Shown: positions 12,056 through 31,826, numbered from the stretch's first letter. The stretch is 64,000 bases of DNA from Triglochin maritima (GCA_963682175.1 OY821789.1:5580001-5644000); one strand, 5' to 3'. Numbers and translations are program-made. Notes: generated by a model not told the origin, from the letters alone.

Positions 12056-15000
12056 TTTGTGTTAGAACTTATAACCAAAATATTAGATCATGTAGTGCGT
12101 CATTAGGGCCCACCGTTAAGTTCCTATTGGGTGGAAAGTTGAACTTAGGAAGCCACACAGCAGGAATTTCACGACGTCGACGACGACGACGACTCACTCT
12201 TTCTACCTTATTAATCTACTACTACGTCTACGAGTATGTATGTTTACCGTGTGTTAAAAATTACAAATTGTTGTGTGAATAGTGTGATTAGGCCATTGCC
12301 TTTTGGTTATATATATCAAAAAATGGTATGGCTGCTGAGTTGGAAGTGAATGTGCTTAACACCTTAAGTTACGGTTTAACCCTCTCAAAACGTTGACATT
12401 TTCTTGTCTACGCGTATTTATGTCCGTCAGCTAAATTGAATTTCTGTTTGGTGTATTTGAATTTATATGGAAATTAAAATATCTTTTAGTAGAGATTGTT
12501 GCACAAAAATTACCAATTTATTGAAATTTCGGAGGGTTGGCAAAAATTAAGATTTTTTTCTAGGAACTTTTCTATAAAAATTGATGTATTGCGTCTTTGG
12601 AGAATTTCTAGAAGTCCGTTACGAAACAGCCTTTTCCTGATTAATTATGTTTGTGTTTCGAAATTAAATATACTCCACGATACCATTTTAGGGACATTTT
12701 TTGCGTTAGCAATATAGTAAGGGAAATGCAACTTGACTTGTTCTTGTCATTAACAAAAAATCACATAGTTTTGTCCAAATTACAAAGACTGAAAGTTAGT
12801 GTAATTTCACCGTTTTCAAGGTAATTCTTTTAATCCAGTTTGATCCGGCTTTGATATATAATATCTTCTTGGAGTCTAATATTGGGAGATTTTTTAATAA
12901 TCCGACGCGGATTGGTAAAAGTAAATAAATAGATCGTTAAATCTGCTCGAAATTCCCGAGATCTAATGACAAAGAACATACCATTTCCACGTTGACCCAA
13001 CACCTGTAAAAACGTGTGCTTGAGAAGTGGGGATTTTAAGTTGTATTTGTGTTAGTATATCATAGGTATTTTTTGTATTTATTAAATATTATACGCTTAA
13101 TTTGTATTTAAGATATCATTTGAGTTGCACAACGGTTCATCATAAATCACAAGCATAGCAACTTTGTTTAGTAATGCGTCCTTCAATTTCAGATATAGTG
13201 AGTCAAAGTATATTCGAGTTTACAGCTAAAACAATTCCATAGTCTTTTATTTATCTTATGGTATAGAATTCTTCTCGTATATATTGCAGAAATAATTGTT
13301 CTTGGTGTATTGGTCTACGTAATTTTCTATGTTTTTCTAATTTGTTCTTGGTATTGGCATACGTACTTTTCTACGTTTTCTACTGAAAAGATCAAACTTA
13401 AAATAAAAAATTTGATGGCTACATAATCATTTATTGATAAGCATGACTAAGTTGGAAAATAACTATAGTAAAATGTCATTTATTAGAACAGCGCCGGCGA
13501 GACCTTAGGTGGTTGGATTTTGTTTAACATGCTATTTATAGTGATGGAATAATTTGACGAGGAAATTAAAGATGGAGGGGGACGCATTTTGGTTCTACCT
13601 CCAAAATATGGAACGTTATAGTACATTGTAGTTTAGTATAGCTAAGTTGAACCACTAATTCCTTGATAATATCGTACCATACCCTATTTTACAGTTAAAC
13701 TACTGGTCAAGATGAATCGTAGCCTTATTCTAGAACCTTATTTCCGGGGAAAACTAGTAAAATAAAGACTGTTTTCGTTTTGAAATTTTAATTTGTGACT
13801 GTTATGTTGATCATAATTAGAATATCAAATAATTAATTAAGCATTTTGTGATTTATGCTTTATTTCAATTCCCTACTCTTCTAGTCTTTTCAGATTGTGT
13901 TATGTCTTCTGTATGCAAATGTGTAGCAGTTAATGATAGTCACAGTAACACCTGTTCCATAGTACTAGTTGCTTACCGATCATGGACAAATATAGGGTTG
14001 TTTTCTAGAACAAAACAATACTTTTTTTGATCTATTGTGGAATTACTTTTCTTGAATTTTAGTTTTTTCAAATAGTGCTATACATGTTGTTCGCACACAG
14101 TCATATTCTAGTAATTAAGATGCAATTTTATCTTAGCCCCGACGAATTCTGGAAGTGTATACGAATGGTTACGTGCATCTCGTACGTTTGAAACAGTCAT
14201 TAAAACATTTGAACCTTCTTTTTTTCGATACGTGGTCGGAAAACCTGGATGGATTGATTGATTTCAAACCCTCCATATAGATAGGAAAAAGAAACAAGTG
14301 GTGGGCAGCCAAAAAATAAACCGCTTTAGCCACTAATATCCCCTTTTCGATCAGTATTTTTGCTCTTCACAAATCTGAAGAAAAAATTTCTGGTGTACGT
14401 AGCATGACTAGTTCAAGAAGTTTGACTGTTAAAATTTACACAACATGGTCAATACATGCTTCAAATAACAGACCATTAGTAAGTTCAATCGTTGTTTTTA
14501 TTGCCCTAAAACATGATAATTACGATGTAATTTTAGAACTGAATGAGATTTGATTCGATTGGTCCATAGTCCATCTTTCCTTTTTTACAACTAACATCAA
14601 TTTAATTTATAGTTGATAGGATTAATTTTTAAGTATTAATGTGAGTTGTATAACTTTATCCTACCAATCACCAGTTGATATGGTGTGGTGATCGAACCTG
14701 AGTCTCCACTTCATCTAACTTGTCATCAGTCTCTTCCTTTTCGAGATATGGTGTGTAATTGAACTATTCACATAAATTTCACATTTAAATTTTATCTAAA
14801 GGAAATGGTTCACAGGTTTTCAGTCAATTTTAGGATGGCATGGATTGATTTTTCGATATGAGATTCAAAACTTTGTGGCTTCACCATATAGTCGTTCAAA
14901 TTTATAGCATTTTGCATCATGGTTTCATCCAAGCATGCATGCATGCATGGATTCTCGAACCACCACCATATATGGACCTACATTATCATCCATGGAGATT

Positions 15001-15068
15001 ATTATATGTCAATGCACATGAAATTGGGACAAGTGGCATTAAAGAACTAGCTCAGGTCTAAAGCAAAA

Positions 15069-15140
<72 letters not shown>

Positions 15141-17420
15141 GTTCGAAATTTTAGCATTACAACCTGAACCAGCCCTCCATCTTTCCGTAGGAGGAAGAGA
15201 AAAAAATTCTGCACATGTCCATCTTTCCAATTAAAACCCTGCATGGACATGGTCATGCAAGGACAAACCAATGTGGCTCTCCAAACACATTAGAAAATGA
15301 ACTTCTGAGGTCAACAAACATTAGAAAAAACTCATAAATGATACAGCACATCTACACCAATAGCAACAAATTGAAGTAAGGAATTATTGAATTCTAAATG
15401 TGGAAGGCATAATAATTAGTTGGCTTATACCATCATATTAGTTGCTAGAAGTTGACATTGTTGATCCCAATGCTAATCCCTGAGATCAAGGGTTAGAATT
15501 ATTAGAATAACTGATCTAAGCTTACGAAGCTATTATGTATCCTACAATAAGGGGTCTATCTGAGTTAGTAAGTCAAGATGAAATTAATTAATAAAGGTCT
15601 GAACCTGGTCAGCATGTAGATATGGGAGGTGTACTTGTTTTTCAAAGTTTGAGAACTTGAGAGACGAAAAACATGTAGATCCATGGATTGGGTTTGTTCC
15701 CATTGGCCAATTTGGTCAGCATGTGGTCATTGGGACCACAACATCTTAAATGTTGTCTCCATCAAGTCATTACCAAGTTGGGTGTTTAAAAAATATTCTT
15801 GTTCAAATTGTGCCGCAGAATAACGTGGAACTCTAGAAAGAAGAAGTTTGGATCTGCGGCATCTGCCCATGTATTTTATGTTCCCGTTTACTAGCCTCTA
15901 GGTTGTTCAAATTTGTTTTCAAATTAATGAATTGGTTAGGCAATACTGACTGACCTATTTATCTCGTAATTAATAAGTAAAATGCAAAATGTAAATTACC
16001 ACTTCCATACGGTGGGAATTTATTTGGAGATGGCTTGACTGAGTTTTAGAACATGAAGGTTATTGTGGTAACATCGTGAAGGTTGAAGTAACTCAATTTG
16101 AATAATATAAATTAAATGTTCAATATATATATACAAGAATTTTCTAGTGAGTTCAGAACTTAATTTTTCTAAATTAAGTCTCACAATATTCATCACTCAT
16201 TTCAAATTGTAAAATAGATTAAGAAAAAAAGATTATACTAATGAAAGATAAGATTAACCGTAAATAAAATCTAATGATGAGATTGTAGGAGATTTAAACT
16301 AAATCAGATGAACCATAGGCTCATTAGAGCTTGGTCATACATGACGATGGCTTGACTTCTAGCGTAAAGTTTTCAATAAACAAATGACAATTTACAAACA
16401 TAACTAAGAGACATGAATCGCACTAAGTGCATACAACACGAACTCTGAAATAAATTAGCCTCCTAATTAGAAATGAAAATCAAACCAATTTGAAAAATAA
16501 AAGACCTGTAGCTTTATGGCCATCCCATCCATGACTTAAATCACCAGTACTAAAATAAAGAAGAAGAAAAACATAATCCCGTCACCAAAACAAGAGCTTA
16601 TTCACACCTATAATTAATTAAATATGATAAACAGTGGACAACAGGTGAATGCTTAACACACCCTGATATTCTTTCCATCCCACGTCGTGGTCCGCCGATT
16701 TCTTAGACAAGTCTTCATAGTGACAACTTCCTTATAATACCCATAAACTCAGAATTTATTTAAAGATAAGGAAGGTGGGTAGAAGGTGCAATACATAAAC
16801 AGATAAACTACACTACACATCATTATTTATCAACAATTTCGATTTTTCAACCAAGATTGCCGAATCCATGGTGAGTCTTTGGACTAAAAGCATGGGAAAG
16901 AAAAATATTAGTAAGAGAAAGCAGCCCATGAAAGGAGCATTAATTTCATTCAAATCAACGTCACAATAATTATCAACGATGGGAGAAAAGAAGTGGCCAT
17001 TGGTTGAATTGTGGACTGAAAGATTCCTTTGGATTGATAACGCCAACTTTTCCCTTGAAGATTGCCAACTTCTAGTATATATTATTACATGGACTAATCT
17101 ACATTACTACAATCAAATCAAAGGTACGTGGGTTAGGATGCAAGTTGTGTATATACTTCTCTCTTTAAGAAGACAAAGTCGATTATATCATATTCGTGCA
17201 GGAGGAAAAGGTTGTTGGTTATTGTTGATATTTAAACACTTGACATTGTCAACAGTTACATAAGGAGTTGACACGGTATCCGTTACTCGAAAATGGTGCA
17301 TTAGGAAGAGCTATTATTGTTTGAGAATCGTAAGATTTAGATGATGTAATTGGTAATACTTTTGTTCGGGAGAATTAGATGTCATTTTAAAGCTAGATAG
17401 ACCGCTAAAATGTGAATTTT
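12056..17420. other. Intergenic, no gene seen
   Basis: About 5.4 kb upstream of the WRKY gene. I see a short (CGA)n run near 12174-12192, a (GCAT)n run at 14933-14949 and a long AT microsatellite (separate entry). No convincing coding exons, LTR ends or RNA genes. The small frames around the AT run encode only Ile-Tyr repeats. Confidence 0.5.
15073..15137. repeat. (AT)n microsatellite
   Basis: An uninterrupted run of about 32 AT units. It probably varies in length between individuals. Confidence 0.97.
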
Positions 17421-18283
17421 GTTGAATATTGGTCTATATTTTGTTAAGGAATCAAATCCAAGAAGAAACGGTCGACCGGATCGGATCCGGTCTACCGATC
17501 CAAAACTCCAGGCATTTTTGGCGATGCAGGGTTCAGACGACCAAATTGGAGTCGGTCCACCAAACCAAGGATTCTAGGCACTTTGGGTGCAGCTGGGATC
17601 GGACGACCGAATTGGATTCGGTCTACCGTCAGAGGACAACAGACACTTCGGAACAACGGATTTGGTAAACTGTTGGAGGAATTTTTTCGTGTTCCGAGAA
17701 TCTAAAAGTGTCAGTCAAAATTGGAACGGTCCACCGAGGGGTGCTCGGTCGACCGTGGGGTTGTTGGAGAATTAGTTAGTTCGTGGGAGAAGTGTTATCG
17801 CGGTATACCGAGCCGCACGAAGAAGCGTTCCAACGGTCAACCGTGAAGGATTCAGCTAACCGAATCGCAACAGGAAGCGTTCATGTTTAGTCAAGGACGG
17901 TCGACCGAAGGAGCATCAGTCGATCGTTGCCCACGTTTTTTCAGCACGGTTTTGCTTAATTGTAGCTCAGTTTTTGAGTCTATAAAGGATTTGTTTGCTC
18001 TTGATTTTAACATAATGTACAAGTGTAATATTACTTTCATTGTGAGTTGAGAGATTAGGCTAGAGAATGATCTAGAGTGATTTGGAGGACATATTACCTT
18101 CATATACTTGTAATCTCGGTTGCTTCTCTTGTTGGAGAAGCGGAAGAAGGAAAGGAAACCCGCAGGAGACCTCCCAATGACGTAGGCACGTTGCCGAACC
18201 TTGTAAATCACGTGTGTCGTGGTTGTTTCAGGTGTGTGTTTGTGTTTGTTTATTTTCATCTTATTTTTTTCTTGTTGCATTAA
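17421..18283 (+). repeat. LTR-like fragment with degenerate GGTCGACCG array
   Basis: Exact CGGTCGACCG occurs at 17469-17478, 17746-17755 and 17898-17907, with many one- or two-base variants between (GGTCTACCG, GGTCCACCG, GGTATACCG, GGTCAACCG). A TATA-like TCTATAAAGG lies near 17980, about 70 bp after the last copy. The downstream part (GACGTAGGC, GCCGAACC, then GTGTG and poly-T runs) resembles the same part of the solo LTR at 2285-3381, suggesting a related family. I could not find a target duplication. The right edge abuts a truncated Gypsy element, so this may be a remnant LTR. Confidence 0.6.
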
Positions 18284-19771
18284 GTTTGGGAGAGGGTCCG
18301 AAGTTATTTCCGCTGCATCCCTGCTGGATCAGTCTTTGTGCCTTAACTGCAGACACAATCAGACGACCCCCTCTCTCCTCGTACCTCTGATCAAAACATC
18401 TGGCAAGCCCTCCATCGAAATCAGGATCTTCTTCTCGCGGCGAAAGACCCGCACATCGTACTGTGATAGCCAGTCCATCCCCAGTATGACGTCGAAGTCC
18501 TCCATCGGTCACAAGACCAGATCTGCCGGAAAATCATGGTCTCCCGAAACAACTGTGGTGTCGGGGAAATAGCTCCCTACAGTGCCCACCTCACCCATGG
18601 GTGTGCTGACCTCCAAGCAATCAGTCAGCAGCACAGGGGTCCGACCCAACTTGCCAGCAAACTTCTCCGAAATGAAGGAGTGAGTGGCGCCGCAATCAAA
18701 CAACACACGCGCAACCGAACCAGAAACAGAAAGTGTACCTTCCACCACGGTGTTGGAGTCTCTCACCTCCTCAGCCTGAATGGTGAAGACTCACCCGGTC
18801 TTCTTGCCTGGTCCTGGTGAAACAACGGATCGACTGCCTCCGCTCTTCCCTGCTACTGGTGGCCCAGACCTCCTGCTAGGCTCGCCCTGCCTATTCGGGT
18901 ACTCCCGAATGAAGTGGACCAACTGCCTGCATCCCATGCAAGCTCCAGTGCGCCTGAAGCACTCCAGACCAGGGTGAAACCTCCCACAGAAAGTGCACGC
19001 TCCAGACTGACGTGCTCCTCCTCCATCAAACCTGGGCCTCTTGCCCGGGTTCCCAGCTCCACGGTCGACTGCTCGGCTACCGGTGCTCACTTGTGCCTTC
19101 CTCGCCTCCTGAAGACACTCCCTTTGGTCCTGCTCAATGATGGTAGCATGTTTCACCGCATCTGCAAGGGTCCGCGACATACTGTTGATCACACGTGATC
19201 GGAGCGGCTGCCTCAGTCCCTTCACGAACTTCCTCGCCCGCTGCTCTGGGGTCACACAGATCTCGGGGCAGTAACGCTCCAAAGCGTTGAACATGCTGAT
19301 GTAACTCGCAAGAGTCATCTCCTTCTGCTCCAGCGACATGAACTCCTCCCTCTTCCGATCCCTGACGTGCTGGGGAAAATACTGCTCATGAAACACCTCC
19401 AAGAACTCCTCCCAGCTAACGTCCTCACGGTCCTCGAACATAACCGTGGACGCGGTCCTCCACCAGTTGGCTGCCTCGCCATCAAACACATAGGTGGCCA
19501 GATTCACCCTTCTCTCAGGTGCAACTCCAATCGCCCAAAAGGTTTTCTGCATCTTGAAGACTCAGTCCTCCGCTACCTCTGGAGCACTACTGCCATCAAA
19601 ATTCGGTGGGTGCTGACGCATAAACCGATCGTGCTCAGTGCACATCCCGCCCTCCATATTCTGAGTTGCCTGACGCTCCAGAAACTCGCTCAACCTGTCC
19701 CAGTTGGCACCCTCAGTGGCGTCACTGGCATCACGATCACGCGTAGAACTCCTCACACGTCTAGGAGGCAT
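18284..19771 (-). pseudogene. Tekay-like gag-protease remnant
   Basis: The reading frame starts at ATG 19771-19769 (MPPRRVRSSTRDRD). It shows the chromovirus gag core (NWWRTASTVMFEDREDVSWE, QYFPQHVRDRKREEF, YISMFNALERYCPEI) and two Cys/His clusters near the C-terminus (CTFCGRFHPGLEC; CMGCRQLVHFIREY, in which the last Cys is lost). The protease motif LFDCGATHSFIS and GMDWLSQ follow. One frame is kept across three in-frame TGA codons (about 19562, 18791 and 18509), so decay was mainly by substitution. The frame ends at the 18284 breakpoint. Confidence 0.9.
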
Positions 19772-19898
19772 CTGACAAAAGAAACAATCACAAACTTCAG
19801 CCATGAATGCATGCTAAAATATAAAATGCATGTGTCATATTACTACAAGGGTGATTTCTGTGGGTGCCGCATAGGAATCGACCGCTCTGATACCAAAT

Positions 19899-22017
19899 CG
19901 TAACATCCCAAAACAGCAAAAATTTAAAAATCATTATCAAGACATCAGAGACCAATAATCAAAGACGGGACTGTTACTTCTCATAAAACATATAAGCGGT
20001 GCACCATATTACATCAGAGTTTGTCAAAACGATACATGATTACAACAGAACAACAAAGTGAGATAAAAGTAATCATGTCGACCTCAGTGGTCCGAAAGAG
20101 AGGATCCGATCCCAGGATGCACGCGCCCACTGATCACCACCCAACTGGACCTACTGCAGTCCTGAAAAAGATGTAACAACAATGCCTGAGTTTTCATAAG
20201 GAAACTCTGTATGCCAAGCTCACATATATGCATATAGTAGTACAGATTAACCTATCATACTAGTAGCATGCCATGTCATCTGCAGTAAGGAAAAACAGTT
20301 CCCCCGAAGGGTAACACAAGACATCAGTCCGACAATCATCATTGGGTCTCCCAAGGAGACCTACCGTAGGTATATACGGTCTAACGGAACATGACGTGAC
20401 ACTCCCCACACGCGGATACACTAATCATGGGGTTCGGCAAGGAGCATCCGCCAAGTCCGCGCCATAAAAAACAGATTTGTAACTTCGTGGTCGAAATCAC
20501 ACCCACAGAGTCGTCGCTCGGTCGGTCCATCAATCATCATCTCAGTAGGTGCCCATCTGAGGAAAACATAGCCGGAATAGCATCGGCTCATCAATCATCA
20601 TCGCCGGAACAGTATCGGCGGCATCACCGGCACAACATCGGTGGTCCAATCAATACGTCCGGCACAACATCGGACGGGTCCAGACCAAAGTCTGCCAGGT
20701 CATCAGGCTCCACGAGCCGCAAACACCAACTGCTTTGCTATAAAAGCAGGGCAGCAACCTCCGTAGCCATCCAGACCGGTAGTCACCTCACCCAACGACA
20801 GTTGCGTGCTCGCACAATCATCATACATTAGGATCTGCGATCCCTCTGGCCTGCTACTCTACAAGGAGTCCATCAATCATCACATCAAGTCACGATCCAT
20901 ACACGGAAGTGACATGTCCCGAACACCCACACTCTTCCACCCGGCGGTCCCTGGGCAGGCACGCGTACGCGCCCACCGTCACCTCCCGGCTCAAGCACAA
21001 GGCGAGGACACGGGTTTCCGTGGACAGAGTTGGCATCCTAAAAAGGACCGGGAATTCAGTTATGTGCACAAACGGTCAACCGAAAGTCTACAACGGTCGA
21101 ACTCTCTGCGCAAAACTTATGTCCCAACGGACGAACAGAGATCTAAAACTGGTCGACCGATGCGAGGTCAAAATCCGGAGTCTGGTCAACATCAATTCAA
21201 AACTACCGGTCGACCGACTCAGGGGTCTTGGTCAACCGAAAACTACCAGGGCATCCTAGCAGTTCTAAGTCATATAATGGTCGAACACATAACAATAAAC
21301 GGTCAAACAAGCATGCATCTCTATTCAGTACACTTAAGTTCCGGTCGAACGATCCCAAGGAACCGGTCGACCGAAACACAACATGCAATCCCAACCCACC
21401 AACACAATGCACTACCGGTCGACCGCCACAAGCCATTGTTCGACCGATGATGATTAAAGTCGGGCAAATACACTACATCGGTCGACCGCCCGAAGGAATC
21501 TGGTCGACCGTTGGTCGTCTTCAACTTTGCGCCAGCCAAGGATTTACGGCAAAACTCGTCGCCGGAGAGGTCTCCGACCTCCCCCGACCGACCAACACAT
21601 CACTCACACTTGGGTGAGTAACAAAAACACACTAAGAAGCCGGCATACCTCAAGAGAACGACGAAACTCGTCGGAGCCTCGCTCGCGTATGCCTTCTTCG
21701 AAACATCCTCGCGCGTCCACCTTCGTACACCTCTTTCCGGAACCACACGCCTACACCACCGGGGTCGACTCCTCCGTAGCTATCGTCGGACAAGGAAAAG
21801 AGTGAGTGAGAGCAAGTGGAATGAGAAAGAAGAAGTAAGGGAAAGAGAGAGAAAAAAAAACGTTTCTCTTAACCCCACCCAACTCCATCATCACAGTCAC
21901 CCTCAACCCAGCCTAAACTCCTCCATCCTCATGCACGCACGGTGCAACTTCTCTTCCCCATGCAAAGTCACCCCTTAATCACCATTAACACCCTAAACCT
22001 AGGTTAGGGACATAACA
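19899..22017 (-). repeat. 5' LTR of truncated Tekay-like element
   Basis: About 2.1 kb between the primer binding site and a TAACA end at 22017. It shares landmarks with the LTRs at 32815 and 45777: a GGTGCACCATAT...AGAGTTTGTCAA block, the TTTCC(A/C)TAAGGAAAC block and a GGTCGACCG array (21061-21520). The terminal TG base appears mutated. The right boundary is estimated from the other Tekay LTRs. Confidence 0.72.
21061..21520. repeat. GGTCGACCG array in Tekay-like LTR
   Basis: At least seven GGTCGACCG copies plus variants GGTCGAAC, GGTCAACCG and TTCGACCG at irregular spacing of about 20-60 bp. It is the same motif class as in the solo LTR at 2285-3381 although the elements belong to different superfamilies. 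Confidence 0.88.
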
Positions 22018-23357
22018 TCTTTAATATAATTCTATCCATTTCAATCAAGTTACTTAATAAATCAAAAAGATACCATAGCAACATGAAAAGAAAACAAATA
22101 TTTTGACAAATTAGGCCAGTCAAAACACTTCCTCTACGTTTCAATCCTTCCAGCACCCAAAGTCTTCTCCTTTTCCACGCATAATAAACTAAAATCACTT
22201 TATATTTGGTGGAGAAATAGATGTGAAGACCACATTGGACATCAGGTTGGGAATAAGGATTTGAATTTCTTCTTTTCTTCTTCTTTTTGTTGTTGTATTT
22301 AGGAAGGCACGTATTAGGTTGGTCAAAGGCTGTTATCCATGAGCACGTCTTTATGTAACCTCAATGGCTCAAGGCATGCAAATAATATATGTAGAATATT
22401 TTATTTTGTAGGTAATAGAGGTAGATATGCAGATGGACCCCAATTCTTACATTTTTTATTTATTGTTACTTCAGTTGTTAATTTCTAGATGACATGTGCT
22501 TGACACTTCTAAAAATTTGGTAGATGAAGGATTAGCACCACTTCTTAGGATCGGCTTGGTAGGACGAGCACCATTTGATATGCTAATTTCTTCCTAAAGT
22601 GGGATATAGTGAAGATCGAATATGTCATGTGGATTTCTGAATTCCCAAAATGGTAAATTTTCTCTGGTTCAGATTTGCAGTGTCTGAAGAGGTCTTAGAA
22701 GATATTATAGATGGACTTGTGGACAAATTCCTTGGAGCCGAGGGAAGTGGGTTTTTTCAAAAATTGTGAAACCCAAATAGTGTTGTCAATCATACATTAG
22801 TCCTTAACTATGTGAAATGTGAGAGGAATAGTCTTACCTTGGTCGATTTAAAGTTCTATCATGTGTTAATAAACTGTTAGGATAGTTTCTCAGGAAATAA
22901 TCGTATCATCAACCTCGTGTGTTCTCTGATCCATGAGATAACTTTTGAGTTGAATTTTCACATGAGACATTATTTCTCAAAATGGTCCAAGTCTAAGGTT
23001 GTATCGGGTGTCAGGTTCTTCTAGACTTTGACTCTAAATAACCACAATGTCATAATTTGCTTTGAGTTCTGTGGTGGTCAAGGTTCAATTAAGCACATAA
23101 TTATTAAATTTTTTGAGATAATTAAGCAAACGAATCAAACGACTTTTTTGCCTTCAATTACGTGTTCTGTGACAGTTACATTAATATTTCAGATTCGACT
23201 GTGTAGATAATCTTGATCAAATTTTGATCTGTTCGTGCTTCGAACATAATGCCCCACCACTCTGTTAGTGGCATTAAATGATATTGACCCTTCTGCTTCA
23301 GCAGATGATTGTTAGTTTGTGTTTATAGTTGTTTTTCTTTTCATCTTGTCTACTGCA
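22018..23357. other. Intergenic, no gene seen
   Basis: Low-complexity and AT-rich DNA with no recognised exon, LTR or RNA gene. Confidence 0.5.
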
Positions 23358-23366
23358 TATTTTATA

Positions 23367-23899
23367 GGATTAATTACAGTTTGACCTCCTGAACTATGCC
23401 TTGGTATCACTTTGCCCCCCTGAATTTTCAAAGTTAACAGTTACCTCCCCTGAACTTTAATTTTGTAACACTTTGTCCCCTTGAACTTCAAAAACTCATT
23501 ATTTAACACACATTGGACGTTTTTTTTCATAATTTTTTTTGTTGTATCCCTAATACACTCCTAAACATATATTTACGTGAAAGTTTGGATCGAAACGGAG
23601 GTCGGATATGGTTGGAATTTGGGTCGGTTTGACACTCAATTCGACCCAAATTCCAACCATATCCGACTTCCGTTTCGATCCAAATTTTCACGTAAATATA
23701 AGTTTAGGAGTGTATTAGGGATACAACAAAAAAATTAGAAAAAAAACGTCGAATGTGTGTTAAATAATGAGTTTTTGAAATTCAAGGGGGCAAAGTATTA
23801 CAAAATTAAAGGTCAGGGGAGGTAACTGTTAACTTTGAAAGTTCAGGAGGACAAAGTGATATCAAGACATAGTTCAGGGGGTCAAACTGTAATTAACCC
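23367..23899. mobile_element. Foldback MITE, Mutator-like by target duplication
   Basis: A 533-bp near-perfect inverted repeat: the left arm starts GGATTAATTACAGTTTGACC and the right arm, read from the other strand, GGGTTAATTACAGTTTGACC. The arms meet near 23637 around a very short loop. The exact 9-bp repeat TATTTTATA flanks it (23358-23366 and 23900-23908), which points to the Mutator superfamily. No transposase. A transcript across it would form a hairpin of more than 250 bp, a possible small-RNA source. Confidence 0.9.
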
Positions 23900-23908
23900 T
23901 ATTTTATA

Positions 23909-25040
23909 ATATGCAGTCGCAAGGTTTTAAGATCTTAACTGGACGTCAAATTGATGCAAGCTTAGTTATGAATATATGATCTATAGTGGTTCAACCAATG
24001 ATTTGACCAGTTCAATTCAGTTTGTAAAAGGAGGTGTTGTCATATGCATTTGAAATTTTTACTCCAGCCGCATTCTATTTAGTTTCATCCATCAAACTTT
24101 GTAAGGTACTTACGTCAATTACCTGGGCTTTATCTTCTATTCACATTAGTAAATGACAAATCGTTATTACTCTACGTCCAGGAAAAGAAGTGTACTTAAA
24201 ACAGCTCTTAAACTACTTCAAGTAAAGCTTCCAAGTTCTTGAACCACTTCAACCCCTTTTCTTTATGCGAATGCCAGCGTTCATACACAACGATGGTGAC
24301 TGTTAAAACTTGGCAAAAAAATGACACCCGAGGGACAAATAAAAAATGAACAATGAGACCTCAATCCCCGATCTTTTATCACACGTGTGTGTGTGTGTTT
24401 GAAATTAGACATTGCTAGCATTAAAATTAGACCAGGCTATGAACCACAAAAATATATATGATGAACTGTTTCCCTTAACCAAGGGTAAACAGTGGACGTA
24501 TTTATCACACGTGTTTCTTGACAAAAACTGTCTTCTTTTTTAATAATTATTCTTGAGTCTTGAGACTCTTGACAACGACTGTCGAACACAAGTTCCAGAC
24601 AGTAAAATCTAGCACTGGCAGAGCCCCCTCTTGTAGCAGTAAAAAGGATTGCATTCCTGCCAAACCTTACCAAATTTTGATAAAAAGCGCTAAATCAATC
24701 GATCACTTAAAGAATATCTTCAACAATACAGTGCATAATGCAGACCAACATACCACTTCAAAGAAAATTGGTTAAAACATTAATGCATCATACAGATCAA
24801 CATACCAAAATCAAGCATGAAAGGTTAACCTAACCATATTTCCTGATTCTGAACGGCACTCCTGAACATCTAAACTGTAAAGATGGAGATTATGGCACAA
24901 ACTTTACATATAGCCAGTATTTTAATCTAACTGTTGTTTGATACACCATATCAAGCAAACATCCACATTGTGAAGCATAAACATTGACAATCCAGATTCA
25001 TCTTGCCTAAATATGTACACGTAAGGAACACCACAAGGAT
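23909..25040. other. Intergenic, 3' side of phytepsin gene
   Basis: Contains a short (GT)n run near 24384-24400. No exon or repeat end recognised; the phytepsin 3' UTR should lie just below 25041. Confidence 0.5.
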
Positions 25041-31426
<6,386 letters not shown>

Positions 31427-31744
31427 TTAAACAATACGAAAACCTCAGTCTCCTCAACATCAAATCCTTTCTTAGTTACAATGTACGAATTGCAAACCCC
31501 CTTTTAACCTTATTATACCAAATTCTAGAACTCCAACTCCACCTCAAACAGCAAAATACTCTAACCCAGCCGAAAACTGCCACCTATCATCACAAAACAA
31601 GCATCAAAACTACAAAAACCCAACACAAACTACCTTCAAAACCAGAACACTCAAATTCAAACAAAAACCCTCGAAACCCCACCAAAAATAACCTTTTTTC
31701 ACCCGAAAACACCCGAAAATGAACCAAATGGGACGAGAACTCAC

Positions 31745-31800
31745 AATGGAAGGATCGCGTCTATCCTTCTCTTCCCCTCCACGATCAAGTCGACAGCTCG
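31745..31800 (-). other. Phytepsin 5' UTR exon (estimated)
   Basis: A strong splice donor (GTGAGT on the minus strand) follows base 31745, pairing with the acceptor just before 31363. The exon is therefore untranslated. Its 5' edge is inferred from the TATA box and is only approximate. Confidence 0.6.
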
Positions 31801-31818
31801 ATTGCTTCGTCTTCCCAC

Positions 31819-31826
31819 TTTATATA
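31819..31826 (-). promoter_or_regulatory. TATA box of phytepsin gene
   Basis: The minus strand reads TATATAAA, about 25-30 bp upstream of the predicted transcription start near 31795. Confidence 0.68.

Larger units (their letters stand above)
18284..22017 (-). mobile_element. Truncated Tekay-type Gypsy element
   Basis: The minus strand carries a 5' LTR (19899-22017), a primer binding site (19884-19895, TGGTATCAGAGC), gag and protease, and then stops abruptly at about 18284. Reverse transcriptase, RNase H, integrase and the 3' LTR are absent. Gag and protease are clearly related to those of the more complete element at 34.6-45.6 kb, which supports the Tekay/Del chromovirus assignment. The missing pol must have been deleted, with the breakpoint now touching another LTR fragment. 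Confidence 0.88.

Noticed and set aside
15039..15271. Frames encoding long Ile-Tyr repeats
   Set aside because: They are the translation of the (AT)n microsatellite.
17421..18283. Complete solo LTR
   Set aside because: No pair of flanking 5-bp repeats could be found and the edges are uncertain, so it is listed as a fragment.
21061..21520. CRISPR-like array because of regularly recurring GGTCGACCG
   Set aside because: Spacing is irregular, units are short and degenerate, and the context is a plant LTR.
20427..21805. Long plus-strand frames in the Tekay-like LTR
   Set aside because: They lie within LTR sequence, are rich in Arg/Ser/Pro/Thr from composition, and match no family.
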